NCBI GenBank assembly: GCA_027694045.1
Contig: JAQEWB010000001.1
Span: 1,116,001-1,180,000 of the forward strand
Reading direction: 5' to 3'
Origin: Bacillaceae bacterium OF18-1A
GTDB taxonomy: Bacteria; Bacillota; Bacilli; Bacillales; Bacillaceae_G
Length of the DNA stretch: 64,000 bases
Shown here: positions 1 to 7,757 of the stretch, piece after piece
Layout of the letters: the number at the start of each line of letters is the position of its first letter
How positions within the stretch are numbered: position 1 is the first letter of the stretch
Program-made: the position numbers and the translations under genes
The notes under the pieces: model-generated
The model's database searches: none
What the model saw: only the letters and a program-made list of their open reading frames with translations
Told to the model about the DNA's origin: nothing

Positions 1-297
1 TAAATGAACTAAGTCAGGTGCCTCTTTTTCGCACGGGCCACACCATGATGCCCAAAAGTTAATAAGATAAGGCTTTCCTTTTGCATCGTTTAATGAATAT
101 AACTTTCCGTCTAATCCTTTTAATGTGATGCCAGGTGCTTTAAATCCTACTTGTGGCAATACTTCTTTTTCTTGTGATTCTGCTTGTTTTTCTTGTTTTT
201 CCTTTCTTTCTTTTTCTTCTTGCTTTGAGTTATAAAAGTTAACGCCAGCCCAAAGAAGTGCCCCAACTAGTAGTATAATAGCGATTAGTTTTTTCAC
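1..297 (-). CDS. ResA/TlpA-like thiol-disulfide oxidoreductase (partial, N-terminal 99 residues)
   Basis: This is an extracytoplasmic thioredoxin-fold protein that reduces or oxidises disulfides outside the membrane. The first 99 residues are visible. They comprise an N-terminal membrane anchor (about residues 3-20, KKLIAIILLVGALLWAGV), a charged Lys/Glu linker (24-45) and the start of an AhpC/TSA-Redoxin domain with the catalytic WCGPC at residues 85-89. The start is a GTG preceded by GGGAGG. The rest lies beyond the window edge. It is 57 bp downstream of the M56 peptidase gene in the same direction, so a BlaI-M56-thioredoxin unit is likely, and a BlaI-type box lies in that 57-bp gap. ResA, TlpA and StoA cannot be told apart from this fragment. 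Confidence 0.85.
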   Translation of the reverse strand, partial: MKKLIAIILLVGALLWAGVNFYNSKQEEKERKEKQEKQAESQEKEVLPQVGFKAPGITLKGLDGKLYSLNDAKGKPYLINFWASWCGPCEKEAPDLVHL

Positions 298-318
298 TTT
301 TCTTCCTCCCTCATTTAC

Positions 319-333
319 ACTACAACAAGTAGT
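319..333. promoter_or_regulatory. Second BlaI-type operator candidate
   Basis: ACTACA-aca-AGTAGT is a 15-bp dyad in the 57-bp gap before the ResA-like gene. It matches the box over the blaI promoter (ACTACA-gat-TGTAGT) at every arm position but one. BlaI/MecI repressors are known to bind TACA/TGTA dyads. It overlaps a slightly longer inverted repeat, CACTAC-5 nt-GTAGTG (318-334). Confidence 0.5.
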
Positions 334-354
334 GCTACTTGCTAAAAAAAGAGG

Positions 355-1167
355 CTATATGCACTCTCCAACAATAAGTACCATCGACATACAAAATAAA
401 CCTATCGTTACATATACCGAATTAGTATGTAACGGCATATTAAGTGTAACAACTTTTTCATTTAATACTTGCTCAACTCGTAAATTGATTGCTGTTTTTG
501 CAAATGAAGCTGTAACGCATCGATTTTCCATCGTCTTTATTTTCATTAATTTTAGTAGGGCACTCCCTAACTCAAATGAAGATTGCATTTTTTGCATCGC
601 ATATTTATCTGCTGCTAATTCTTGATACGCATAATATCGCTGCAACAATCCTTTCAATATCGGAATGTACATCATTCCTTCCGCTAACAACGTAAAACAA
701 AATAATTTTAGTGGATCTCGATTATTTTGATGATATTCTTCATGAAAAACGATCGCATCAATTTCTTTCTCAGAAAATATTTGAAGCATCCCTTCTGACA
801 TAACAACCTTTGGGTGAAATAACCCAATTGTAAAGGCTGTAACTTCCATCGTCGGCAGTATGTATATTTCCTTGCCTTTTCTAATAAAAGGAACAAGTAC
901 TTTTTGCAATTTTTTACTATAAAAAAACTGTCGCCACATTCTTTTGCTCACTATCAGTATAGTAAATAATAATAATCCAGCTATTATAATACGAAGCAGT
1001 GATAATTCTTTCAAATGCTTCTCTAATTCAAACAAGCAAAACTTTGAAAGAAAGAATGCCTTATTTTGAAAAAGAAATGGGTATGTAACATAATAAGCTA
1101 ACATGCCGAAAAAGAGAGTACTAATAATGACTGCTAATAATACGACTTTACGCATTTGCCATTTCAT
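355..1167 (-). CDS. M56 family (BlaR1/MecR1-type) membrane metalloprotease
   Basis: This is a 270-residue membrane zinc protease related to the cytoplasmic protease part of BlaR1. It has hydrophobic segments near residues 8-30, 57-75, 152-172 and 248-268. The zinc-binding motif HEEYH lies at 142-146, on the loop between the second and third segments. It lacks the C-terminal penicillin-sensor domain of true BlaR1, so it is probably a short M56 partner that inactivates the adjacent BlaI-like repressor in response to some envelope signal (inference). Its ATG follows the blaI stop by one base, with AGAGG as ribosome site, so the two are translated as a pair. Confidence 0.88.
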   Translation of the reverse strand: MKWQMRKVVLLAVIISTLFFGMLAYYVTYPFLFQNKAFFLSKFCLFELEKHLKELSLLRIIIAGLLLFTILIVSKRMWRQFFYSKKLQKVLVPFIRKGKEIYILPTMEVTAFTIGLFHPKVVMSEGMLQIFSEKEIDAIVFHEEYHQNNRDPLKLFCFTLLAEGMMYIPILKGLLQRYYAYQELAADKYAMQKMQSSFELGSALLKLMKIKTMENRCVTASFAKTAINLRVEQVLNEKVVTLNMPLHTNSVYVTIGLFCMSMVLIVGECI

Positions 1168-1168
1168 T

Positions 1169-1585
1169 TTATCGAACCTCTTTTTTTAACTGACTCAATT
1201 TATCTTCTAATTTTTTTATTAAGGTTGGATCAACCTGATCTAATTCATCTAACATATGATTTACAACTAAATCCCCAAATTCACCCATTAATTCCTTTGT
1301 CATTTTCTTCGTTTGATTGGATAAGAATTCTTCCTTCGTTTGTACAGCGCGATATATGCCGCTTCTTTTCACAGTCTGTTTTTCTAAGTGTAATTTCTCT
1401 ACTAGCCTGTTCATAACTGTCATAACAGTATTAAAATTCACTGGCGATTCTTCACTTAATTTCTGCTGCACTTCTTTAATGGTAATACCCTCAGTGGACC
1501 AAACAATCTCCATAATTTTCGCTTCAAGTGGTCCAAAGAAGTGATTTAGCCCTTGCTCATTTAACTTATAGTTTTGGGTAAACAT
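1169..1585 (-). CDS. BlaI/MecI/CopY family transcriptional repressor
   Basis: This 138-residue winged-helix repressor has the usual family length. The N-terminal helix-turn-helix spans about residues 15-85, with the typical family segment LEAKIMEIVW...TVMTVMNRLVEK, and is followed by a helical dimerisation and proteolysis region (90-138). It is expected to bind TACA/TGTA dyads and to be cut by an M56 protease; the M56 gene follows directly. One dyad covers its own -10 box and another lies before the thioredoxin gene, so autoregulation and control of the whole unit are likely. GGAGC precedes the ATG. Confidence 0.9.
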   Translation of the reverse strand: MFTQNYKLNEQGLNHFFGPLEAKIMEIVWSTEGITIKEVQQKLSEESPVNFNTVMTVMNRLVEKLHLEKQTVKRSGIYRAVQTKEEFLSNQTKKMTKELMGEFGDLVVNHMLDELDQVDPTLIKKLEDKLSQLKKEVR

Positions 1586-1602
1586 CGTACAGCTCCTTCC
1601 AC

Positions 1603-1638
1603 ACTACAGATTGTAGTATATATAAAATGAAAGGTCAA
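1603..1638 (-). promoter_or_regulatory. Sigma-A promoter of blaI with overlapping BlaI operator
   Basis: On the minus strand the -35 is TTGACC (1638-1633). A 17-nt spacer separates it from the -10 TACAAT (1615-1610). The perfect 15-bp palindrome ACTACA-nnn-TGTAGT (1603-1617) covers the -10, the expected position for a repressor acting on its own operon. Confidence 0.8.
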
Positions 1639-1665
1639 ACACGAATAATATACGCCACTATCCAT

Positions 1666-2064
1666 TTATTTCAAACCTAACTTTTCTCCAAATGTATCAA
1701 ATAGATAATACTCTAATATTTGCACACTGAACTTCTCATTACGCCCAAGTGCAAATAATTCCTTATCTTTCGCTACAATCGTATCTAACGGAATAACAAC
1801 ATTATCCACAATTTTTGTAATTTCAATTATATTGCTTTGTACATTTACCTCTGTTTTAAATTCAATGTTTTCTAATACTATATGTGAACGTCTTCCTGAT
1901 GCAAAAAAAGTAAAGTTAGGATTTTTAACTAAGCCAATTTCATTCTCCAACGGATATAAATACTTATAAATTACCTCTCTATGTCCATCCTTTATTATTT
2001 TTTCATCCTTCTCTTCATCCAAGTATTCTTTCAGCTTCGTTGTAAATTCAAATCGAAAATCCAC
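1666..2064 (-). CDS. Uncharacterised protein (DUF3942-like, tentative)
   Basis: This is a predicted soluble 132-residue protein with no signal peptide, no membrane segment and no catalytic motif I recognise. It is rich in charged residues, with a conserved-looking core around FFASGRRSHIVLENIEF. I associate it with a small family found in the Bacillus cereus group, but the family name is from memory and uncertain. The GTG start at 2064 is chosen because AAGGAG lies about 10 nt upstream; the in-frame ATG at 2088 lies upstream of that site. It has a single-gene context between the BlaI unit and a 380-bp spacer. Confidence 0.7.
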   Translation of the reverse strand: MDFRFEFTTKLKEYLDEEKDEKIIKDGHREVIYKYLYPLENEIGLVKNPNFTFFASGRRSHIVLENIEFKTEVNVQSNIIEITKIVDNVVIPLDTIVAKDKELFALGRNEKFSVQILEYYLFDTFGEKLGLK

Positions 2065-2445
2065 TTTTTTCACGCTCCTTCTTTCCATTCCACATTCAAT
2101 AAATATATCGATATAACTTTATTATATTGTAATACAAGTTCCTATAAAAAGTAAAAAGCAATTTGATAACCTCTCCAGTATTTCCGATGCTTGCTACATA
2201 CAAAAAAGTAATTCACGCGCTATTATATTTATTTAACCATATTTTTCCCATATTTTAAAATGTTAGTATGAACTATTATATATCAATATTTTGTTTTCAA
2301 CGGATGGTTATATATAAGCAACGTCCTCTTTATTATTCCGATATATTTAAACTGTATTTTCTCCTTATTCATTACATGATAGAAGGAATGTAACTCTCCT
2401 TTATCGAATTTTTACATAACAAAAATGATTAGGTGGTGCTTTACT
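2065..2445. other. Gene-free AT-rich spacer
   Basis: This is the divergent spacer between the minus-strand DUF gene and the plus-strand S51 peptidase, so it should hold both promoters. I see only AT-rich sequence and no convincing open frame, hairpin or repeat. AGGTGG at 2431-2436 is the ribosome site of the next gene. Confidence 0.6.
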
Positions 2446-3144
2446 ATGAAATTAGCTGTCATTGGTGGCGGTGATTTACAGGATTCTAATCATCTGCATA
2501 TTAATGAACGACTTATAGAATTAACAAATAAACAATATCCCAAAGTATTATTTATTCCAACAGCCAGTCATGATGATGAAGGTTATATAAAATTATTTTT
2601 AGAAACGTTTGAAAAACAATTACATTGTGAAGTTCAAATTTTACGTAGTATAACCGAAACACCTACTAAATATGAAATAGACGATATGATTCATTCCGCC
2701 GATTTCATTTACCTTGGTGGTGGAAACTATATTCAAATGCTTACTGAGTGGAAAGAACATAAACTAGATGAAAAATTACTATCAGCTCTCCATCAAGGAA
2801 CACTTATTGCAGGATATAGCGCCGGTGCTATGTGTTGGTTCACATCTAGTATTCGATCAGATTATGAAGGATCTGGTTATATAGAAAGTAACGGTTGGGG
2901 TATTATAAACAAAAGGTTTTGCCCGCATTATAATCAATTAAATAGAATGAATGCTTTCCATACATTTTTACAAACGCACCAAGGTAATATAGAGGGCATT
3001 GCATTAGAAGATAATTGCGCTCTATATATTACAAACGATTCATTTGAAATTATCGGTGAACCTGAGAAAGCTTGGGAATTTTATATGAGTAATGGAAAAC
3101 TCATTAGACAACATTTTGATATAACTTTAAAAAGCTATTTATAA
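2446..3144 (+). CDS. Peptidase S51 family (dipeptidase E/cyanophycinase-like, class I GATase fold)
   Basis: This 232-residue cytoplasmic protein has the S51 serine-peptidase fold. Visible features are an N-terminal Rossmann-like strand (MKLAVIGGGDLQD), the loop FIYLGGGNYIQML and the nucleophile elbow IAGYSAGAMCWF, whose Ser is the predicted catalytic residue. Relatives cleave Asp-X dipeptides or act as peptidases of unknown substrate. The start at 2446 is preferred to the ATG at 2425 because AGGTGG sits 9 nt upstream of it. It stands alone and ends in a shared terminator with the convergent MATE gene. Confidence 0.85.
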   Translation: MKLAVIGGGDLQDSNHLHINERLIELTNKQYPKVLFIPTASHDDEGYIKLFLETFEKQLHCEVQILRSITETPTKYEIDDMIHSADFIYLGGGNYIQMLTEWKEHKLDEKLLSALHQGTLIAGYSAGAMCWFTSSIRSDYEGSGYIESNGWGIINKRFCPHYNQLNRMNAFHTFLQTHQGNIEGIALEDNCALYITNDSFEIIGEPEKAWEFYMSNGKLIRQHFDITLKSYL

Positions 3145-3156
3145 ATACACGTAATA

Positions 3157-3194
3157 AAAAATGTCCCTAAGTATAATGACTTAGGGACATTTTT
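3157..3194. terminator. Bidirectional terminator
   Basis: A 15-bp perfect stem AAAAATGTCCCTAAG / CTTAGGGACATTTTT with an 8-nt loop lies between the convergent S51 and MATE genes. A and T runs flank both sides, so it can end transcripts from either direction. Confidence 0.9.
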
Positions 3195-3199
3195 ACTAT

Positions 3200-4609
3200 T
3201 TAACTTACTAAACGTGTAATTCGTTTCTTCTGCCATGAAAGCTTATAATATGCATACTGCAATATTAAGCTAACAATAAATGCTGCAGGGTATCCAATCC
3301 ATATCCCCTCTATTCCAAGACTTGTATGGTAAGAAAGGTAATACGCTACAGGTACTTCAACAAGCCAAATTGATACAACGCCGATAACCGTCGGCCACAA
3401 TACTGTACCACTCGCTCGCATTGTCGCACTAATAATTTGCGCATGACCGAAAATTAAATAGCTCCACAATGTAATCATTACTAAGCTATGAGCAATTTCA
3501 ATTGTAGTTTGACTCGTTAAAAATAGTGATAAAATGTCTCTTGAGAACAAGTAAATAAGAGATATTAACACACCACCAATAACATAATTCATAATGATTC
3601 CGGCCTTTACAACTTTTTGGAGTCGATCAAATTGATTCGCTCCAATTGATTGTGCCGCAAAAATAGAAACTGTAATACCAAGGCTAACCGCTGGCATTTG
3701 TACGTAACTTGCAACTTGATTCACCACGCCATAAGCAGCTGTTGCATCCGAACCGTAACGATTTACAAACGCAATAACCGCGATTTCAGATAACGAAACT
3801 AATATCATATTAATGCTCGCCGGAATACCGAGTCGTAACAACAACTTTAATAACTCTCCATCCATTCGAAGATATTTTCTTACTGTGCTATCCAATTGTA
3901 GTGGATGATCTTTCTTCTTTAAATACAATAGCATGACAATAAACGTAATTACTGTCGATATAACAGAAGCATACGCTGCTCCATACACATCTAATTTCGG
4001 AGCTCCTAACCAACCAAAAATTAGAACTGGTAATAAGATCATATTTAGCGCTGTACTTACAATTAAAAAGTAAAATGGCGTTTTCGAATCTCCTGTACCG
4101 CGCATAAATGTTGTGTATGCAAAATATAAAAATAATACTGGCATAGAAATAAATAAAATTCGTGCATAATGTACACTTATTTCAATAATATTTTCTGGCG
4201 TCCCCATAAGACGCATAATATCCATCGCAAAAACACTACCTATTATCGCCAACACAACTCCGATAATAAAAGTAAACGTCAACGTCGTACCAACGATAGC
4301 TTTTAAACGATCCTCGTTTTTTGCCCCAAATGCTTGACCAATTAAAATAGAACTACCTGAACCGATTCCAATTACGAATGAAACAAGGAGGAAAAATAGT
4401 GGGAAGAAAGCCGATATAGCTGCCAAATCATTAACACCAAGCCATCTTCCTACTACTACCATACCAAACAATTGTCCAACCGATTGTAGTACATTACTTA
4501 ATAATAACGGCACCAAAAACGTAGACATCGATCTCCAAATCGGTTTACTTTCACTTTCTAACTTATGTGACTCCGCACCTTCTTTATTGTTATCTGTAGG
4601 TGGTTTCAA
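3200..4609 (-). CDS. MATE family multidrug efflux transporter
   Basis: This 469-residue membrane exporter has about 12 hydrophobic segments arranged as two six-helix halves, the usual MATE length. Typical features include VPLLLSNVLQSVGQLFGMVVVGRWLG near the N terminus and IGSGSSILIGQAFGAKN in the first half, echoed by VSIFAAQSIGANQFDR in the second. It is predicted to extrude cationic compounds by Na+ or H+ antiport. The start is a TTG at 4609 with AAAGGAG 9 nt upstream; the nearby ATG is in another frame. Substrate cannot be deduced. Confidence 0.92.
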   Translation of the reverse strand: MKPPTDNNKEGAESHKLESESKPIWRSMSTFLVPLLLSNVLQSVGQLFGMVVVGRWLGVNDLAAISAFFPLFFLLVSFVIGIGSGSSILIGQAFGAKNEDRLKAIVGTTLTFTFIIGVVLAIIGSVFAMDIMRLMGTPENIIEISVHYARILFISMPVLFLYFAYTTFMRGTGDSKTPFYFLIVSTALNMILLPVLIFGWLGAPKLDVYGAAYASVISTVITFIVMLLYLKKKDHPLQLDSTVRKYLRMDGELLKLLLRLGIPASINMILVSLSEIAVIAFVNRYGSDATAAYGVVNQVASYVQMPAVSLGITVSIFAAQSIGANQFDRLQKVVKAGIIMNYVIGGVLISLIYLFSRDILSLFLTSQTTIEIAHSLVMITLWSYLIFGHAQIISATMRASGTVLWPTVIGVVSIWLVEVPVAYYLSYHTSLGIEGIWIGYPAAFIVSLILQYAYYKLSWQKKRITRLVS

Positions 4610-4706
4610 ATTTCATTTCTCCTTTTATTAAAAATCTTTTTTCAACTTCTATCTCTTTGTATAGTTGTTATAATGATGTGCTTCTATTCATTTTCTTCTC
4701 CATATA

Positions 4707-5471
4707 TTATAACTTCACCCAATATTGGCTTCCATCAGCTGTTCTATCTAAAAAACCATATTCAATTAAATATCTTCTTAAAGTTACAAAATCCGGGTAT
4801 ACACTTTCTATGATGGTATTTACTTCTTTTTCAGTGTACTTTTTATTACTATCAAACTTCGTCACTAAATGGCGTAATATAATTAGCTTACGCTTTTGCT
4901 TTTTCGGAAATTTCGAAAGCGGTCCATCTAATCCTTCTGTAAAATGCGTTTTTAATACTTCATCATTTTCTTCTTCTGTAATATTGTAACGGTCATCTAC
5001 CATCGTTGCTGTTCTATGAATAGGCACAAATTTTGTTTGTACTTTTGATTTTTCCTCTGACAGTTCCATTAACGCTAAAAACACTTTCGCTTGCTTCATT
5101 TTCTCTCGAAGTGTAAACCGATGATTGCGGATGGTTGAAGTACTTCCCCCATCCATCTCTTTTACAATCTCTTTATCATTCAGCCCCATATGAAAAAACT
5201 GAACCATTTTCTTTTGCAAATCAGTTAAACCCGTATACTTCTTATCAAGGTTTAATAAATAATCAAACATAGATGTATGTTCGTTTTGCACATGCAATTG
5301 TACAAACTTCTCTGCTTCATACAAAACTTGATTATCTTGATAAATAACTCCTTTTATAAACCTTTCTCCACAAGCTAAACAAATATACTCTTCTACTGCG
5401 TCATCGAACACATATCCCTTTTTCAATTCCTCTACCGATGCATCCCAAAACTTCTCTGAAATATCATTCAT
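4707..5471 (-). CDS. DUF2087 domain transcriptional regulator
   Basis: This is a 254-residue putative DNA-binding regulator. The N-terminal third carries an ICLACG...C-like segment, the middle (about 95-135) looks like a helix-turn-helix (LTDLQKKMVQFFHMGLNDKEIVKEM), and the C-terminal 75 residues (KRKLIILRHLVTKFDSNKKYTEKEVNTIIE...RRYLIEYGFLDR) match the DUF2087 pattern found in small Bacillus regulators. The ATG at 5471 is chosen over the upstream one at 5519 because GGAGTG lies just before it. Targets are unknown; the only close neighbour on the same strand is the MATE gene 97 bp downstream. Confidence 0.8.
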   Translation of the reverse strand: MNDISEKFWDASVEELKKGYVFDDAVEEYICLACGERFIKGVIYQDNQVLYEAEKFVQLHVQNEHTSMFDYLLNLDKKYTGLTDLQKKMVQFFHMGLNDKEIVKEMDGGSTSTIRNHRFTLREKMKQAKVFLALMELSEEKSKVQTKFVPIHRTATMVDDRYNITEEENDEVLKTHFTEGLDGPLSKFPKKQKRKLIILRHLVTKFDSNKKYTEKEVNTIIESVYPDFVTLRRYLIEYGFLDRTADGSQYWVKL

Positions 5472-5672
5472 ACTAAACACTCCTTCAAAACGTTTATTTT
5501 TAAAACAAACAACTCTCAATATCGTTTATTATCACTCCATCATCTTAACATAACAAAAACAAACATTTCAATGTTTTGTTTACCTATTTTATAAACTTTT
5601 ACAAAAACATCTATCTTCAAATAAAAAAAACATCCCACCAGTCACTCACCTCAAATATGTTATTTTGAATTC

Positions 5673-5703
5673 AAAAAGGGAATTTCCATAATCGGAAACT
5701 CCC
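5673..5703 (-). terminator. Rho-independent terminator after the small lipoprotein gene
   Basis: On the minus strand GGGAGTTTCC, a 6-nt loop and GGAAATTCCC are followed by TTTTT, immediately after the stop codon at 5706. Confidence 0.75.
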
Positions 5704-5705
5704 TC

Positions 5706-5867
5706 TCAACTTTTATATGCTTTATATACAACCTCTACTAAAACCTTACTTGCCTGTACAAATACTCGTTTTCGATTTCGATCCTCGACCACTCCATTTG
5801 AACAACCACTCATAATCATCATACAACTAATTATAACTAGCGCTATATTTCTATTTTTGTAAGCCAC
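5706..5867 (-). CDS. Small predicted lipoprotein (53 aa)
   Basis: A GTG-started frame encodes 53 residues. A basic start (MAYKNRN) is followed by a hydrophobic stretch (IALVIISCMMIM) and a lipobox-like SGC at about residues 20-22, the mark of a lipid-anchored envelope protein. The short mature part is charged (VVEDRNRKR). GGTGGAG sits 9 nt upstream of the GTG, and a terminator follows the stop at once, so the gene has a complete transcription and translation frame despite its size. Function unknown. A nearby ATG two codons earlier is out of frame. Confidence 0.65.
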   Translation of the reverse strand: MAYKNRNIALVIISCMMIMSGCSNGVVEDRNRKRVFVQASKVLVEVVYKAYKS

Positions 5868-5930
5868 TTCATGCCACTCCACCTGTAAAAACTTTATGTA
5901 AATTTATCCTATCAAGAAATTTTACACGAA

Positions 5931-5978
5931 TAATAAAACGAAAGAATATGCAATTATGCATATTCTTTCGTTTTATTA
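5931..5978. repeat. Perfect 22-bp inverted repeat (hairpin)
   Basis: Left arm 5931-5952, 4-nt loop ATTA, right arm 5957-5978, with no mismatches. The arms begin TAATAAAACG. It resembles a bidirectional terminator but has no obvious coding gene ending into it on the plus strand. It may end the coding-like remnant discussed in the findings or be a leftover of a lost gene. Confidence 0.7.
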
Positions 5979-6096
5979 AAATATCGAGATTTCTCAATAA
6001 CGTTTCATGGAAGTCGTTTTATGAACTGGACTGGCCACACAAAAATGGATATTACATACAAACAGAGCCTTCGTTTAAATATTAGTTGCTCATTCT

Positions 6097-6120
6097 GGCT
6101 AACTCAGTGCTAAGTTAGCC
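6097..6120. repeat. Short hairpin GGCTAACT / AGTTAGCC
   Basis: An 8-bp perfect stem with an 8-nt loop lies in the otherwise empty 5868-6167 interval, 48 bp before the fumC terminator. No gene clearly uses it. Confidence 0.45.
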
Positions 6121-6167
6121 TACTTTTATTACATAAGGCTATGTCCAAAATAAACAATACGAACATA

Positions 6168-6202
6168 CAAAAAGCCAAGATTCTGAACTACGAACCTTGG
6201 CT
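6168..6202 (-). terminator. fumC terminator
   Basis: On the minus strand AGCCAAGGTTC pairs with GAATCTTGGCT (one mismatch in 11) and is followed by TTTTTG, 9 bp beyond the fumC stop. Confidence 0.85.
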
Positions 6203-6210
6203 CCTTTCTA

Positions 6211-7599
6211 TTACTCTTTCGGAGCAATCATTTTCTTCGGATCTACAATTTCATCAAATTGTTCTTCTGTTAATAATCCAGATTGCAACGCTGCTTCTTT
6301 TAAAGTTAATCCTTCTTTATGAGCATGCTTCGCAATTTTCGCAGCATTTTCATAGCCGATATGCGGGTTTAATGCTGTAACAAGCATTAATGAACGATTC
6401 ACATTTTCCTTAATTACTTCTTCATCTGCTTCAATACCAACTGCACAATTATCATTAAATGAAACAATTGCATCTGCTAATAAGTGAGCAGATTGTAAGA
6501 AGTTATATGCAATAACAGGTTTAAATACGTTTAGCTCAAAATTACCTTGGCTCGCAGCGAATCCGATTGTTGCATCATTTCCGATCACTTGTGCTACAAC
6601 CATTGTTAATGCTTCACTTTGCGTTGGATTTACTTTCCCTGGCATAATAGAGCTACCTGGTTCATTTGCTGGAATAATAATTTCACCAAGACCACTACGT
6701 GGACCACTTGCAAGCCAGCGTACATCATTAGCTATCTTCATTAAATCAGCAGCTAATGCCTTTAATGCACCATGAGTATATACAACCTCATCGTGGCTCG
6801 TTAATGCATGAAACTTATTTGGTGCAGAAACAAATTTCTTACCTGTAAATTGGCTAATTTCCTCAGATACCATCTCACCAAATTTAGGATGAGCATTAAT
6901 ACCTGTTCCAACTGCAGTACCGCCTATTGCTAACTCTTTCATGTATGTATTGCTCTCTGCAATCATACGCTCCGTTTTTTCTAGCATACGGTGCCATCCG
7001 CTAATTTCTTGTCCTAACGTTAACGGTGTTGCATCTTGTAAATGTGTACGACCAATTTTTATAATATGTTCAAATGCAGTTACTTTTTCTGCTAATGTTT
7101 CTTTCAACTTCGTAATAGCTGGTAATACATGATTTTCTACCGCAATTACACATGCTACATGAAGTGCTGTTGGAAATGTATCATTTGAGCTTTGAGACAT
7201 GTTCACATCATCATTTGGATGAATATGTACGTCAGATCCTTTCTCTTTCAAAATTTGATTTCCGCGATTTGCGATTACTTCATTCACATTCATATTCGAT
7301 TGTGTACCACTACCTGTTTGCCATACGACAAGTGGAAAATGTTCATTCCATTTCCCTGCAATTACTTCATCAGCAGCTTCTACAATTGCCTCTGCTTTTT
7401 CTTCTGATAACTTCCCTAATTTTTGATTACTAAGCGCTGCACTCTTCTTTAAAATTGCAAATGCTTTTACAATTTCAAGCGGCATTTGCTCTGTTCCAAT
7501 TGGGAAGTTTTCTTTACTACGCTGTGTTTGTGCTGCCCATAATTTATCAGCCGGAACTTTTATTTCTCCTAATGTATCTCTTTCAATTCTGTAATCCAT
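6211..7599 (-). CDS. fumC: Class II fumarate hydratase
   Basis: This enzyme catalyses the reversible hydration of fumarate to L-malate in the cytoplasmic TCA cycle. The 462-residue length is standard for the iron-independent, homotetrameric class II enzyme. The superfamily signature [13 protein letters not shown] is present near residue 320, as are the active-site segments [23 protein letters not shown] and [23 protein letters not shown] precedes the ATG. It has its own terminator and stands alone, as is usual for this gene in Bacillus. Confidence 0.97.
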   Translation of the reverse strand: MDYRIERDTLGEIKVPADKLWAAQTQRSKENFPIGTEQMPLEIVKAFAILKKSAALSNQKLGKLSEEKAEAIVEAADEVIAGKWNEHFPLVVWQTGSGTQSNMNVNEVIANRGNQILKEKGSDVHIHPNDDVNMSQSSNDTFPTALHVACVIAVENHVLPAITKLKETLAEKVTAFEHIIKIGRTHLQDATPLTLGQEISGWHRMLEKTERMIAESNTYMKELAIGGTAVGTGINAHPKFGEMVSEEISQFTGKKFVSAPNKFHALTSHDEVVYTHGALKALAADLMKIANDVRWLASGPRSGLGEIIIPANEPGSSIMPGKVNPTQSEALTMVVAQVIGNDATIGFAASQGNFELNVFKPVIAYNFLQSAHLLADAIVSFNDNCAVGIEADEEVIKENVNRSLMLVTALNPHIGYENAAKIAKHAHKEGLTLKEAALQSGLLTEEQFDEIVDPKKMIAPKE

Positions 7600-7715
7600 T
7601 TTTTCATCCCCTTGAAAATATAATACCTACATCTCTTATATTAACAGACTTTCTCTCAAATGATAAGAATTCTCACTCGTATATACAGATATTCTATACT
7701 AAGTCGTTCTCACAT

Positions 7716-7755
7716 AAAAAAGTCACCTTCCACATTACGTAGAAGGTGACTTTTT
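7716..7755 (-). terminator. nhaC terminator
   Basis: A near-perfect stem AAAAAGTCACCTTC / GAAGGTGACTTTTT with an 11-nt loop ends two bases before the nhaC stop codon on the minus strand. Confidence 0.9.
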
Positions 7756-7757
7756 AT

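Noticed and set aside
332..625. Open frame antisense to the M56 gene
   Set aside because: The opposite strand carries a clear M56 protease with HEEYH; this frame has no ribosome site or family features. The same applies to other frames antisense to recognised genes.
5931..6120. Insertion-sequence ends
   Set aside because: The inverted repeat has only a 4-nt loop and there is no transposase frame or target-site duplication nearby.
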